Of a stretch of DNA of 64,000 nucleotides, positions 37,004-51,003 are shown in pieces. Within the stretch, counting starts at the first letter, position 1, and each line of letters starts with the position of its first letter. The notes beneath the pieces were generated by a model. The model worked only from the letters and a program-made list of their open reading frames with translations, had not been told where the DNA came from and did no database searches. Both the position numbers and the translations under genes were made by a program. This DNA comes from Coptis chinensis (taxonomy: Eukaryota; Streptophyta; Magnoliopsida; Ranunculales; Ranunculaceae): NCBI GenBank assembly GCA_015680905.1, contig CM027377.1, positions 14,780,501-14,844,500 on the forward strand, written 5' to 3'.

Positions 37004-40000
37004 AGATTTCCAACTAAAAGTTTCCCCCTTTGAAGCTGAAGAAGCACCTTTAGATGCAGAACTGCCTTCTAAAGTATTTAAAGAAGAAACTGCATCAGCC
37101 TTGATTTCAATTTTATTGTTGTTTGAACTCATACATTCAGAATCACCTCCTAGGCTCTGAGTTCCAGTTTTCCCCAGAGAGGGTCGGAGGACGAAGATCC
37201 ACCTAAATTTTGGCATGCTTTGTCTTCCCTTCTTGACATTCTCATCATCTTTTTCATCAGTATCATGACTAGAAAACCACGCCTCACTGCCAACTGACTC
37301 ATTTGAAGAACTCTTACCACCTGAATTGATGGTTGAGTTATGAGTTCCAGAACGTGCACCCCACCGCAATCTAACTATATCTCCAACAATACTCCACAAG
37401 GACTTGCCAGTCCTGACAATGGCACTTTCAGTAGCAGAAGGGACTTTCCCAGGTGCTTCACCCCTAGCAGGTTTGGCAGCAGATGGACCAGCCACATCCC
37501 ACATTTCATCTGAAGGTCCTCTCACTCGAGACCTTATAAATGATCTCCTCGAATCATGCACCTGAGAGTGGGCGCCCTCAGGTACTTGTAGACTAGAAAC
37601 CTGCTGTGTGTACTCTTCATCATTGTAATTCAAGGTTGTTTGGGATGATGTCTTCTCCTCCTGAAGTTCAGATATTGATACTTCATGAGTTAATTTCTCC
37701 ACAAACTGCCTAACAAACTCTGTGGAAGATTCCTCAAGGCGGTTTGCTGAACCTAATGCATCTTCATGGAACATGATATCTGACTTCTCCTCATACATGT
37801 GATCCTTTCCTAATCCCCTATCTAATTCACCGGGGGAAGATGGAGCTATTTCTTGCTCATATAAAGTACTAGAGCCACTACCCGGCGTTTCAGAATAAAC
37901 ATCTCCTTTTGCACATCCACTACCAGGTTTTTTGTAGCAAACATCTTCTTGGGACGTTCCATCTACAATTTTAGATGGTGGCGGCACCACTGTTACCTGT
38001 AAATTCTTACCAGTTTCCTTCCCATCATGTATTCGTTGGTCAGAAGCACGCTGATCAAAATTTAATGTTTGAGAACTAGAACCCCGGTTAGCAGAGTTTT
38101 CCCTAAAACTTGATATTTCAGTAAGCCTTTCAGAGTCTTTCCTTGACCTAAGTTGTTTGGTTTCGTGTTCACTTTCTTGCCAGGATTTTCCTCCACTCGC
38201 TTCCCCGATGAAGCTCACAACTGAAACTGAGCTTTCTTCTTGGGGAATCATTTGTATTTCAGAAGATCTTTGGAAACCACCGACAGTTGTCATATCACTG
38301 ACACTGGTCGCTGACATACCAGTTAGGTCTTGGGACCCTTTAGTTGATTTGGTTTCCTGAACAACTCGTTGATCAGTTTGCATTAGTCGCAGTTCTGCCT
38401 CATGAAATGAACTCCGGAGTGAAGTTGAACTCTCTTTCCCGCTCTTTGAGCTGGCGCCATACAGCCTCTGCGAAGTGGAAGTCTTTCTTATGTCACTGTC
38501 GTAGCTCTTTGACATTATGGGGACAACTGAGGCTGAAATTTCATCTTGGGGACTCATTCTCCTTTCAGAAAGTTTTTGGGAATTACTAACTAATGCTGTA
38601 TCACTGTTACTGGTCACTGATGTAGTAGTCAGGCCTTGCGATTCTTCAGTTGATCTGGTTGCCCAACCAACTTTTTGATCAGATTGGATATCTTGCACTT
38701 CTGCCTCTTGATATGAACTCAGAAATGATGTGGACTCTTCCATGTTCTTCAATCTAGACTCAGAAAACCTCTGAGAAGTGGAGCTCCTTCTGCTACCATT
38801 GTCATGGCCGTCTGACATCCTAAGTTGGTGCGACTTCCTTCTTGATTCAATTTGCTCAATACTAAAGTTACCAGTCTGGCTAAATCTCTTTCTCTCTTCG
38901 TCCACCGAATCCACTGTTGCAGGAAGGCTTTCTTCACTTCCTCTAAAGCTAGGCTGGGACCTGGAAGCACTTCCTGCTTGGCTGTTTATCTGTTTTGTTT
39001 CATCAACTGAAATGGAGGACAATAAAGAACTATCTCCTCTACCGCTGAAGCGATTTTCGGAAGCAGAACTTCGTTTTCGCATCACTTTTATGGCTTTTCA
39101 GGACATTTGAACGATTTGTTAAGGACTCTGTCCTTGATTCCTCTTGTCTGGCTGACACATCTGTACGCATGTTCTTCCTCACATTTCTTGAATGGAAATT
39201 AGAACCAGCCTCCACGGAAGTATATCCCACTGAATCATTTCCCCCTGTTGAGATTCCCTGGAGTCCTGTGCCATCATTGTCGTTCCTTGTTGACTGTTCT
39301 ATTACATTCTTCACTATAACCTCATCTCTCCCCCTTCTAGATTCCTTGTTCTTATTCCTTCTTGAAGATTCAACAACAGCTCTGTTATTAAATTGAACAT
39401 CCACATCACTTTCTTCAATCTCATCCGAAGACAACAGAGAGTAGTAAGACGAACAGGCAGAACCGTCTTTTCTTAACTCAAGCTTTTCACCCCTCAAAGA
39501 ACCTTTCGTTCTTCCCAACAACCTACTCTCATCTTCCCTCGACTTTCTGACATATTCAAACCTACCCTTGGCATTCCACTTGCTAGAATCACACTCCACA
39601 TCTTTTTCCCTTCTCCTATAATCACTAATCCTACTCTTCTCTCCACGAGCTCTCTCTGCCGCAAACCGACTTCTCCGTTCTCTAACACCAACATAATTCT
39701 CATCACACTCCTCACTTAACAAACTGAGCATTGCTTCCATAGTCCCATCACTACCCAAATCACAACTCTCACTCCCCTCCTCCCACACCATACAATCAAT
39801 CCTCCTCCTCCTTCTCCCACTACACCTACACTGAAAACTCTCCTCTGCAGTGCAACACTCATTATAACAAACCCGACCGACATTGCAAATGGGTAATCGA
39901 CAAAATCTATCCCCACCACCCAAAACCAACTTTCTAGAAGCTGGCCAATGAATTAAGGTAGATTGTCTTAACCCATAGAAAAACCTAGGGCCTAATGATA

Positions 40001-40317
40001 CTCCATTAATAGGAAATGAACAACAAGTACATAATGAACATGATGAAGCTCTATTATTCAATAAATAACAATCATTTGAAGAATAATAAACACACCCTCT
40101 GCTCCTATAAGTTATACTTGAGCTTATATAAGCATTTTGCATATTGTAAATCAGTTCAAAATGAACTTCTTACCTCAATTCAATTCAACTGTTTTGATTT
40201 GATGGTGTTCAGAGAAATGAAAATCTATGCTTCTGTTCCAGAAAAATGGACACCTCATTTTTTATCAGTTGACACTCGATCTAATAAATCTCTTAAACCT
40301 CAATTCAACTCACCTTT

Positions 40318-40400
40318 AGGCCCATTTAGGCATGGGCTTTAAAAAGTTCTAAACTACTTCCTGGGCTCCTAAGTGGGCCACGTTACGTGGGCCTTGCAAC
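40318..40400 (-). promoter_or_regulatory. site II-rich promoter of the TADA-like gene
   Basis: Five GGGC(C/T)-type words (GGCCCA, GGGCTT, GGGCTC, GGGCCA, GGGCCT) occur 180-260 bp upstream of the TADA ATG, including a near-palindrome GGGCCACGTTACGTGGGCC. Site II clusters are usual for plant genes serving organelle gene expression. Confidence 0.5.
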
Positions 40401-43400
40401 GGCGAAGTAAAACCTCACCAACTTAGTTACGCATCCATGTATTTTTTATTTAATTATTTGTTTTCTCGTATACATAGCTAGTAAATTTGTGGACGACAAA
40501 AATTCGATACATAAATTATTCGTTAAAAATTTTAAATTTTGAATAATAATATGTTTAAAAATTTGGCCAAAAAAACGAAAAAAACGTCAAACATACAATT
40601 CGTCTTTTATACGCATATAATACGGAAAAAATCGGATATATTTTGTTGCATTACAAGTTTAGAATGTAATAATTTGTCATAATTGCTCATTAACTACACA
40701 TACATAACTCAATTTTTCATTTATATTTATTTGCTAACACTTTAGTTATTCGATATTCTTTAGGTATGAAAAATTCTAATTTAAGTGGATTTTCAAAACC
40801 TTTCATTTTGAAATTGCATCATACATTTTATAATACGTTTTTTTCATTTAAAAATATAGACCTTATTATTTGACAATTATAAGCCTGGATTATAGAATTT
40901 GTGTATTAATCCCTAGGTTTGAAACGTTCACTTATTATTCGTATTATACGTACAAATATATAAAATGGGTATTAAACGCGAATTTACTATCCCAAATATT
41001 CTTTAGGTATGGAAGGTTCTAACTTAAGTGGATTTTCAAAACCTTCCATTTTGAAGTTGCATCATACTTTTTATAGTACATTTTTTTTTATTTAAAAAAT
41101 ACGGGCCTTATTATTTGGCAATTATAAGCCTGGATCATAGAATTCGTGTATTAATCCTTAGGTTTAAAATTATTCGTATTATACGTAAAAATATATAAAA
41201 CGGATATTAAACGCGAATTTACTAGCCCAAATATTCATGGCCCAATAGGCCAAATTACTAAAATAGCTGGCATAATCTAAGGTTAGTGTTCTCTCATTGA
41301 CATGGGACTATTTATCTGAATCCTGGACAATATGGTTTTGCGTGGGTTAACGCAAAATCCAAATGATCGACGTACTGTGCTGTAATTTTTTTTTTTAATA
41401 AGAGCTGAATTATTGTTTGATAACGATGTGCTTGAACAAGAAATGTATTATCGATCTCACTATCCCAGACTTCAAAAAATCTCACATACCTTGCTAAGAA
41501 TCTAAGATTATGTCTCATCCAAAGGTTAAGATCATCTAAAATTCTTCTTTATATAGATGAACAATATTAATTTACTTATAAACTGTCACTTTCTAAGATC
41601 TTCAAAAGATTAAAGAGAATGATCGTTCTTAGTTTCTTGTCCCCTTCTGTAATAGAAAACAAGAAACAAGTTAAAACATTTGGTGGAGACGTAAACCAAA
41701 ATTTAAACCAGATTATTGAAGTATATGGATAACAATCGGCCTGCTAAGCTCACAGGGTTGTTGAAGTTTTTCTCGAGGCCGGACTTTTTCTCGACAACTC
41801 ACATTTTAGGCCTTTGTTACGTATTGTTTAAGTGCAGATGTTGAAGGCATTTCCAAATATGATTTGCGTGGACAAATTTAAGCAGTCAATGACAATAAGT
41901 ACATACAAATTGTCTAATTGCTGATCCCACTTGATATATACATATTTCGCTTTTGAACTGTAAAGATTGTACAGTAGCTATCAGCCTATCAGTACATAGA
42001 TCGAGCATCGTAAATAGGAATAGAAAACTTCTTATCCGTAGTAGTGCAATATTTATTTCAACAGGAATACATTATCCACATTAAAATAAAATAATAAATA
42101 ATAAATATCTTTTTTCGCCATTTTGAGTAAAATGTATCATGAGTTCATGACGATATCGTGTGTGTCGGGTTCCCACAAACCGATATGCAGATATGATGAT
42201 TTTCGGATATTTTAATACCTTATTCTTTGCCTTGGGAAGTCATGGGAACCACGACTCGCCACGAGTCTAGCTGTTAAACTTGACATTGAAAACTTGTTAG
42301 GTTGCTTGGTTAGCAACTAAAAAGAAGGTAGTATATATCAAGTTCCAAATCATATTGATTCTGGTTTAATGTTTATGGTGGGGTTGTGTATCGATAGAGA
42401 AAGACATATTCTAGGAATAAGACATGGGTGACCCTTTACATATGTTTCGTTATCTATCTTTATTTTTCTTCTACTGGTCACGTAATTCTCGTTGTTAATT
42501 GAGACTAATACATGGCTGTTGACAATCTGATTTTTTCTTTTTCTTTTTTTGGTATAACTCATTCTGATTTAATTCCATGGTCGTTTCCTGACTTTAATTT
42601 CCCCTCCATATATGTTCCAACTCCATTTTATGATCTACATGTGTATGAGCAGATATTATCGTGAAGATATTAAATTCACCCACCTAGCTAGGCTATGGGG
42701 GTACGTGGTACCTAACATGAGATGGTGGACCATTACAGTTTAACTAACACTAATCATTGATTTTATATACCAATGCCCACCTAATGCAGTCCTTCACGAG
42801 GTGTAAATGTATGATTAATGAATTTTTTCTACAAGGAGATTGGATATGACGACCAGGGTATGCGTCCTTCACCTTGAAGAGGCTTCGGATCTGCTGATGT
42901 AGACTCGCCGACCGAGTCGGCACAAAAATCTGTTTCAAAAAGTTAACACAATGCAGAAAAGAAAATAATCAAAATATCTGACCATATATATTAAGGCCAC
43001 AACGAAATAAGAAAAGAAAAAGAGATGTGAAAATTGAACATTAAATACGTACTAATATGGCTTGTATAATTTTTTTTGTTATAATCACCAAATTTTTCAA
43101 CATTTTCCGGCCATGGTCCATGGAGCACAAAGAAGCGGAAGGACTGGACGCTTAGAGAGACAATGGATGGCCTTTGTCAATTTGTCATGTTTGATTTTCA
43201 TGCAATAAACCAGCAAATAAAATGCTATTTTTTTTAAAAAAAAATCCATGAATAATTTCTCTGTCTCTTTGACAAATAAAATATGAATTTCTCTCTTTAA
43301 TGACCTATTGGATTGGCCCTGTTTATGTCATGGATGATGGTGATTCTGCTTTGCATGAACTGCTTCAACTGCTCTTCTTTAACTTTGTTTTCTGGGTAGT

Positions 43401-45733
43401 TGGAACTTCGCCACGTGTCATTAAAGACAGTTTCACTTCCATTCCCTGCAAAAGTGCAATCTTTATTGCCGCAAGCCCCGTTTCTCCCCAATGGCGCCAC
43501 TCTATTGTCTGGCTCCAATTTGTACGAAATTACGGACGTACCTCTTCAGTGTTAACTGTAAACACAGATATTTGTTTCGAAGAGTCGACGAAGACAGGGT
43601 AATTGTATTAGATTTTTGTTTTTAACTTCTAGCAACTTCAAAGAGAACTAACAATTAAACATTCAGTCCAGGGAGATTTTTCGTTTAGATGGAAAAATAC
43701 TTCCTTGAAAGATGAAATTATAGTATAGCACGAAACTTAAGCTTTAAATTTTGATTAAACATTCGGATTTTAGCTTACAAAATATACCAGAGAGTACGTG
43801 AAGTATTAGAAAGTAACAAAATGTTTAAAACAGGCTTGCTAATCAAAATATATATATTAGAAAGTAACAAAATGTTTAAAAAGGCGTGTGATTATTAGTT
43901 TTATAGAATCTCGTAGTTCCTAAATTCTTGTCATTGTTTAGAAATGAAATGAACAGCTGATCGAGATTTTCACCAAGTAATCCAGTAAAGCAATTCCAAC
44001 ATATTTTCTTATTATTTAGAGATGTTATCAATATACTTTCAAGATTATGTCGACAATTTACTGGTGCAAATTTTGAATTATTAAAGTGCATCTGTTCGTT
44101 CAAGTGGATTAGTATGAATTTTTGAATGTTATGCCAACAGAAAATGTGCATAATATTGGGGGTGGCTACAAGTGGATTTGTTCAATAGCAATTGAACCAA
44201 CGAATCAAAAATAATATTGTCCTGATGAGCGATGAGCGATGAGCGATGAGAGATGAATAACTCCAATAGCAAGGGTTGTTTGAAAACTTGAAATTTGATG
44301 TTTGTGTTTTGGTTCAATGCTACTTATTGTCCAAAGATTAGAATATTTAGATACATTACAACATCATATCTGAACAAATTTTCTCGTCGATCAAGTAATT
44401 CGTAAGTGGCATACGTTGCGCTGTAAGACAATATAAAAAATATGAAACCGTTACCATGACTCGCCATCTGGCTTTACCAAAGAGAACATAAAAATAAACA
44501 ATGATTGAAAATATATCTATGATGATTCAACTCTAAAACCACTACATTTGCTTAATAAACAACTCCTACTTACACAGTTGCACTAATTTTTGAGGGTATA
44601 GTAGTACTCTGATACTCTCAGCCAATTTTTTTGTCTTTTCTATACGGCTATATACATATACAAAAAAAAAGTTTGAAAATCTAAATTTAGAAAATAATTC
44701 ATGTGAACCACTGAACCATCATAAATAAAGTACTCAAAAATGATTACTGATTGTACTTAAAAAAAAAAAAAGTACTAGAAAATTGCACGAGGTTTTTTTG
44801 GGAATTATTTGACTTTGACCATTCTAAGTTTGAAGTTTCTAACACGTTTGTGTACGTCTCAGCAGCCTTGACGGCGCAACTTGTGATCTCAAAGACTTCA
44901 CCAATTTCTTCACTAACAAAAATAAAATTTACCGCATTCTTTTTTGAAAACTGAATGAATTCTCTATGTAGAACAAAATTGCCTATCAATTTTTCTCTAA
45001 AACTTAACTTAAAAAGCAGAAAGATCATAAAGACTAGTTACTATATTGCATGAATTTCATGCTCTTTCCCGCGGAAATTCAAGTTTCTTATGATTGTAAA
45101 AAAGCATAAAAGTAAGTGTTGTTATTTATTGACGACTTTTATATAAAAGTGTTCATTTTTTCTTCCTATTTTATATTTAAAAAAAAAACAAAATGGCTTA
45201 TGCGTGTTATGTACAATCGTCTGCATTGGCTGCAAGTCAAAGTTGAGATTCAAGCTCTAAGAAGCTTCCACCCATTTTAAGAAAATAAATAAATAAATAA
45301 AGCAATAAGTTTTCTTCCACTTTTCTTCTGTTTTATAAGCTTTAAAAGCTTCATTTTCATGAAATTAACATTTTTGAGAAGTGGGTGAATGATTTTAGTT
45401 TCCAGGTGTTATAGATTTTGAAGATGAGCAAAAGTTGTAGATATATAGCAGCTTTTTCAGATCAAGTGTACTAGTTTGTTGTAAAGACTTTTGAGTTGTT
45501 GGTTTGTACAATTCATTTGAGTTATATTCCTTTTGCTTCTCTGAAGGTTTTTCACATATAAATTTTTTCTTCTTTCTTATTCTTGGGTTGTGGGTTAAGA
45601 ATATTTTCTGGGGTTCTGGTCTTTGCCATTGTTGAGTGGTTTTGTAAGATATTGGTGGAGGGGTGGTGTTGTATTCCTCGAATAAGCTGCATTTCTTAAA
45701 GAAGTGTTATTGGCTTATAACTGGTTTTAAGAA
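40401..45733. other. long intergenic region
   Basis: Over 5 kb with no gene I can support. Short frames at 42350, 42750 and 43297 show no recognisable domain. Contents seen: a diverged two-copy tandem repeat at 40755-41235, a (GATGAGC)n microsatellite near 44225, and AT-rich sequence. The last 350 bp (about 45380-45733) are the likely 5' UTR and promoter of the ALA gene. Confidence 0.5.
40755..41235. repeat. two-copy tandem repeat, about 240 bp per unit
   Basis: Both copies contain ATTCTTTAGGTATG, AAGTGGATTTTCAAAACCTT, CCTTATTATTTG, TATAAGCCTGGAT and ATTAAACGCGAATTTACTA in the same order. They differ at many positions, so the duplication is old. Confidence 0.8.
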
Positions 45734-48700
45734 ATGATGATGATGAAAAGTCCTAGAGGAAGGAAGCTACATTTAAGCAAGATCTATGCATTTTCATGCG
45801 GCAAAGCGTCGTTTAAAGAAGACCATTCGCAGATAGGCGGTCCTGGTTTCTCAAGGGTGGTCTACTGCAATGAACCAGAATGTTTTGAGGCTGAGCTACA
45901 TAATTATGGAGATAATTATGTTAGTACTACAAAGTATACACTTGCTACTTTCTTCCCCAAATCTCTGTTTGAGCAGTTTAGAAGAGTTGCTAATATATAC
46001 TTCCTCGTTGCGGCTTGCTTATCGTTCACCCCTCTTGCTCCTTATTCGTATGTCAGCGCTGTCCTCCCTCTTGTTGTCGTCATAGGGGCAACCATGATCA
46101 AAGAGGCTGTGGAAGATTGGAGCAGAAAGAAGCAGGTATTCCTTTCCATCATCCTTTTATATATATAATTCTTAGCTGTTGCAATTCGCTTCATACTATC
46201 TCACTGGTTAAGTTGCTGTAAGTTCTTCATAGAAGTCATATCAATTGACGTCAAATATGAGAGGAAGAGATTTTGCTTTCCTTATTCGGTTTCTTTTATT
46301 TATTCCGTATTTTCTTACAATTTTTCAAGATGACATGCTTTTTCTTTATTTCCTTCGATCTCTGTTTTATTTGATAGAGTTTTGATGAGAATTGAGAATG
46401 AAGGTTACTTAAGGCACATAAAAAAGAGTATCTGAATGTATGTGAGAAAGAGATTTCACTTCTATCTGAAAGTTTTAACACATTAAATGTTTTAGGATAT
46501 CGAGGTGAACAATCGGAAGGTTAAAGTTCATTATGGTGATGGCATTTTCCACGATATGGAATGGAAGAAACTGAGAGTTGGTGATATAGTGAAAGTGGAA
46601 AAGGATGAGTTCTTTCCTGCTGACCTCCTTTTGCTTTCATCAAATTATGAAGATGCCATATGCTATGTTGAGACCATGAATCTTGACGGAGAGACGAATT
46701 TGAAGGTAAAACAAGCGTTGGAGATAACTTCAGTCTTACATGAGAACTCTAGCTTTAAGGATTTCAAGGCTATAGTTAAATGTGAAGACCCAAATGCAAA
46801 CCTATATAGTTTTGTTGGAAGTATGGATTTTGAAGAGGTACAGTACCCTCTTACGCCTCAGCAACTTCTCCTTAGGGACTCAAAGCTACGAAATACAGAC
46901 TACATTTATGGAGCTGTTATATTTACAGGACATGACACAAAAGTTATGCAAAATTCAACAGAGCCACCATCCAAAAGAAGCAAAGTAGAGAGAAGAATGG
47001 ATAAAATTATCTACTTCTTGTTTTGCATCTTGGTTGTGATGTCATTTGTTGGATCAGTTTTCTTTGGAATTACAACCAAGGAAGACCTAAAAGATGGAAT
47101 TATGAAAAGATGGTACCTCAGACCAGATGAGACAACAGTTTTCTATGATCCCAAAAGAGCAACTGAAGCTGCAATTTTGCATTTTCTAACGGCATTGATT
47201 TTGTATGGCTACTTGATACCTATATCCTTGTATGTATCAATAGAAATTGTCAAAGTTCTACAGAGCATATTTATAAACCAAGACATTCACATGTACCATG
47301 AGGAAACGGACAAGCCAGCACGTGCGCGCACTTCAAACTTAAACGAGGAGCTTGGTCAAGTTGATACCATACTCTCTGATAAGACGGGAACTCTGACTTG
47401 CAACTCAATGGAATTCATCAAGTGTTCTATTGCTGGGACAGCTTATGGCCGTGGTGTCACAGAAGTTGAGAGGGCGATGGCTAGAAAAAAAGGCTCACCT
47501 TTACCTCATGGGGTGGAGGATGATGAAGAAAATGTTGAGGATCCTGCAGATAAAGAGCATGTTATTAAAGGCTACAATTTTAAGGATGAAAGGATTATCA
47601 ATGGTAAATGGCTCCATGAGCCTCACGCAGATGTCATCCAGAAGTTTTTTCGTTTGTTGGCGGTCTGTCATACAGCAATACCTGAAGAGAATGAAGAGAC
47701 AGGTAGGATTTCTTATCAGGCCGAGTCACCAGATGAGGCAGCTTTTGTGATTGCAGCACGAGAACTAGGCTTTGAATTCTACCAAAGGACACAAACTACC
47801 ATCTCAGTGCATGAGTTAGATCCTGTATCTGGGAAGAAAATCGAGAGGTCAGTTTCTCCAACCTTTGCCACTTACTACATGATTTGACTGTGTATACTCC
47901 TGACACTTTCCTTAGAAATTTAACAAAATATCAGGCCTGTCCCAATTGAATAATCTAGGAGCCCCTTCAGATTATCATGTGTCCAATTCCAATCAGCATA
48001 AACCAGATAGTGGTCCTTCCTGATATATATCGTAATTTTGTGGGTGATGCTAAATTAAGCTTCTCCGAACTTATGTTACTGTTTTCCAACGCAGGTCATA
48101 TAAGCTTATGAGTATCTTAGAGTTTAATAGCACAAGGAAGCGAATGTCTGTGATAGTCAAAAATGAAGAGGGCCAACTTTTACTGCTGTGTAAAGGTGCT
48201 GACAGGTCTGTAAATCATAAGATGCACATGGATGTAATCTATATCGTTTGCGAAACAATCCTCTTACATTGCACTTCTGTTTCTGTCTTTAACATGTCAT
48301 TTTTACCAAGCAGTGTCATGTTTGAGAGGCTAGCAAAAGACGGAAGGGAGTTTGAAGAGCAGACAAGGGAACACACGAACGAATATGCTGATGCTGGTCT
48401 GAGGACTTTAATACTCGCATATCGAGAACTTGATGAGGAAGAATACAACAAGTTTAATACAGCATTTACCGAGGCCAGAAACTCAGTCAGCGCAGACCGT
48501 GATGCACAGGTTGATGAGTTGGCAGAGACAATAGAGAAGGATATGATTCTTCTCGGTGCTACAGCTGTTGAGGACAAACTGCAAAAAGGGGTTGGTACAT
48601 TAAAACCTAATCTACGATTTATGAATCTTTCAACGTTGGGTATGGTTTCTGGAATGACTATTCTTCTTTGTTTCTAAAAGGTTCCAGAATGCATTGACAA

Positions 48701-51003
48701 GCTTGCACAAGCTGGTATAAAGATCTGGGTTTTGACTGGAGATAAGATGGAGACTGCAATTAATATTGGGTAGAACTTCCCAACTTGATATAGTGTATTT
48801 TAATTTAAAGTGCTTCTCTCGCTTCTCTCTTTTCTGACTGGGATTAAATTTTGCAGTTTCGCATGTAGTTTGCTTAGACAAGGGATGAAGCAGATAATTA
48901 TAACCTTGGAGACAACAGAAATCAAAACAATAGAGAAAACAGGGGACAAACCTGCTATAACTAAGGTAATTTTTGGCTTTCTTTGTACTACTTACTAGTG
49001 GCGGTTGAGAATTTCAGATATTGCATCTGCCCCCTGGCAGAGTAAGCAACTGCCTGCCTTAGAAAGCTGGAAAAGACATTTGCAAGAAATTTTACAAATG
49101 CATTGATTATATAACAGTTGCTAACTGCAATTGCTTGAATTATTTTTGTTATGATAGGAATTTTCATTAGAATATTACATGTCATGTTGATTGGTTTGTT
49201 CTGACTCTTTTAGGCATCAAAGGCAAGTATAATCCAGCAGATTAGTGAAGGGATAACACAGGTTACAGCTGGAAGCTCTGATGCATTTGCTTTGATCATT
49301 GATGGAAAGTCACTTGCTTACGCTCTAGAGGAAGATGTTAAGAACATGTTTCTTGAGCTAGCAGTTAGCTGTGCATCTGTTATATGCTGCCGATCATCAC
49401 CAAAACAGAAATCACTTGTATGTTGACATACTTGTTCAGTACTGTCGGTGTTTTCCAAATATTATATTTTCTATTTAGCATATTCATGGAAGGAAAGTTT
49501 TAGTAAAGGGAATTAACAATAACGTTTAATTCAGGTCACAAGATTGGTTAAAACTGCGAATGGGAGTCGGACAACATTAGCAATTGGTGATGGAGCCAAT
49601 GATGTGGGGATGCTTCAAGAAGCAGATATTGGCATTGGTATTAGTGGTGTTGAAGGAATGCAGGTCAGTCAAGTACTCAACCATGTCATTTTAAACATTG
49701 GTTTGTTTTTTCTTTCCATTAATCTTTTCTTGGTACTTTCATCTCGCATCTTTTAAGCTTATCCTTATTCTTTGCTAAAATTCACAGGCAGCCATGTCAA
49801 GTGACATAGCAATTGCTCAGTTTCGATTTTTGGAGCGTTTGTTACTTGTGCATGGGCATTGGTGTTACAGAAGGATCTCCTCTATGGTATGGTCATCAAT
49901 CTACCTAGAGTTTGCTTATTAAATGTTCCACAAGTCTGTATTCAGCTTGACATGATTCCAGGAGTTTAAAGTATACTAGAACAGTGTGGCTCGAGAGGAT
50001 TTAAACAAATAAATAAATGATATGCTGATGTCAATTTTTTTGGCAGATATGCTACTTCTTCTACAAGAACCTTACGTTTGGCTTTACACTGTTCTTATTT
50101 GAGGCGTATGCGTCGTTCTCTGGGCAAGCAGCTTATAACGACTGGTACATGTCTTTATACAATGTCTTCTTCACATCACTTCCTGTGCTTGCACTGGGAG
50201 TGTTTGACCAAGATGTCTCTGCAAGATTTTGTCTCAAGGTAGGTCAAGTCGAACAGTTTGGTCCTCTTGTATTGTTTCTTTTCTCTTTGTGTGCGTGTTT
50301 CATTGTTCTATTAACCGAACGTCTGAGTGTGATGATTTCTGATTATTTCTATCCTTTCTTGTGGCAGTTTCCCCTCCTATACCAAGAAGGTGTACAAAAT
50401 GTCCTCTTCAGCTGGCTCCGAATCCTCGGCTGGATGTTGAATGGGGTGTGCAGTGCTATCGTCGTATTCTTCTTCTGTGTAAAGGCAATGGAACACCAGG
50501 CCTTCCGTAAGGGCGGGGAGGTTGTCAGTTTGGACATCCTTGGCTTAACCATGTACACATGTATTGTCTGGATTGTCAACTGCCAGATGGCACTCTCAGT
50601 TAGTTACTTCACCATGATACAACATCTCTTCATTTGGGGTGGCATAGTGTTCTGGTATATATTCCTTTTGGCCTACGGTGCCATATCCCCATCACTATCC
50701 ACAACTGCCTACAAGGTCTTCATTGAAGCTTGTGCTCCAGCTCCATCTTACTGGCTCGTCACCCTTTTTGTTGTACTCTCCACCCTCCTGCCATACTTTG
50801 TATATGCAGCTATGAGGATGCGATTCTTTCCCATGTATCATAATATGATACAGTGGATAAGATTGGAGGGGCATACTGAGGATCCTGAGTATTGCCAGAT
50901 GGTAAGACAGAGATCGATTAGGCCCACAACAGTTGGTTTCACAGCAAGGGTGGAAGCAAGAAGATCTAGTCGCTTAAAAGAAAAGCGTCATCAGAAGAGA
51001 TAA
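45734..51003 (+). CDS. ALA9: phospholipid-transporting P4-ATPase (ALA8-12 clade), 11 exons, intact
   Basis: Flippase moving phospholipids to the cytosolic leaflet, working with an ALIS/CDC50 beta subunit. Exons: 45734-46135, 46496-47847, 48095-48205, 48314-48590, 48681-48769, 48857-48965, 49214-49417, 49535-49663, 49788-49886, 50047-50238, 50368-51003. All have GT-AG borders and matching phases: 3600 nt, 1199 residues, the usual length. N-terminus [20 protein letters not shown] and [19 protein letters not shown] are clade hallmarks. Motifs: DGET at about 198, PISL in the fourth membrane segment at about 376, phosphorylated Asp in DKTGTLT at 429, KGAD at about 618, GDGANDVGM at about 866. Membrane segments in the C-terminal third and [15 protein letters not shown] near the end are complete. 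The start is the first of four ATGs. Intron 10 (50239-50367) is 129 nt, stop-free and in frame. Assignment among ALA8 to ALA12 is not resolved by eye. Confidence 0.93.

Noticed and set aside
36477-39110. Plus-strand frames across the TADA region
   Set aside because: Antisense shadows of the long TADA exon 1.
42750-42938. Possible exon after GAAACAG on the minus strand near the GACTCGCCGACCGAGTC palindrome
   Set aside because: No homologous protein recognised and no adjoining exons.
43297-43602. Overlapping frames on both strands (RVAPLGRNGACGNKDCTF on minus)
   Set aside because: Looks unusually codon-like, but I could not assign a family or splice partners.
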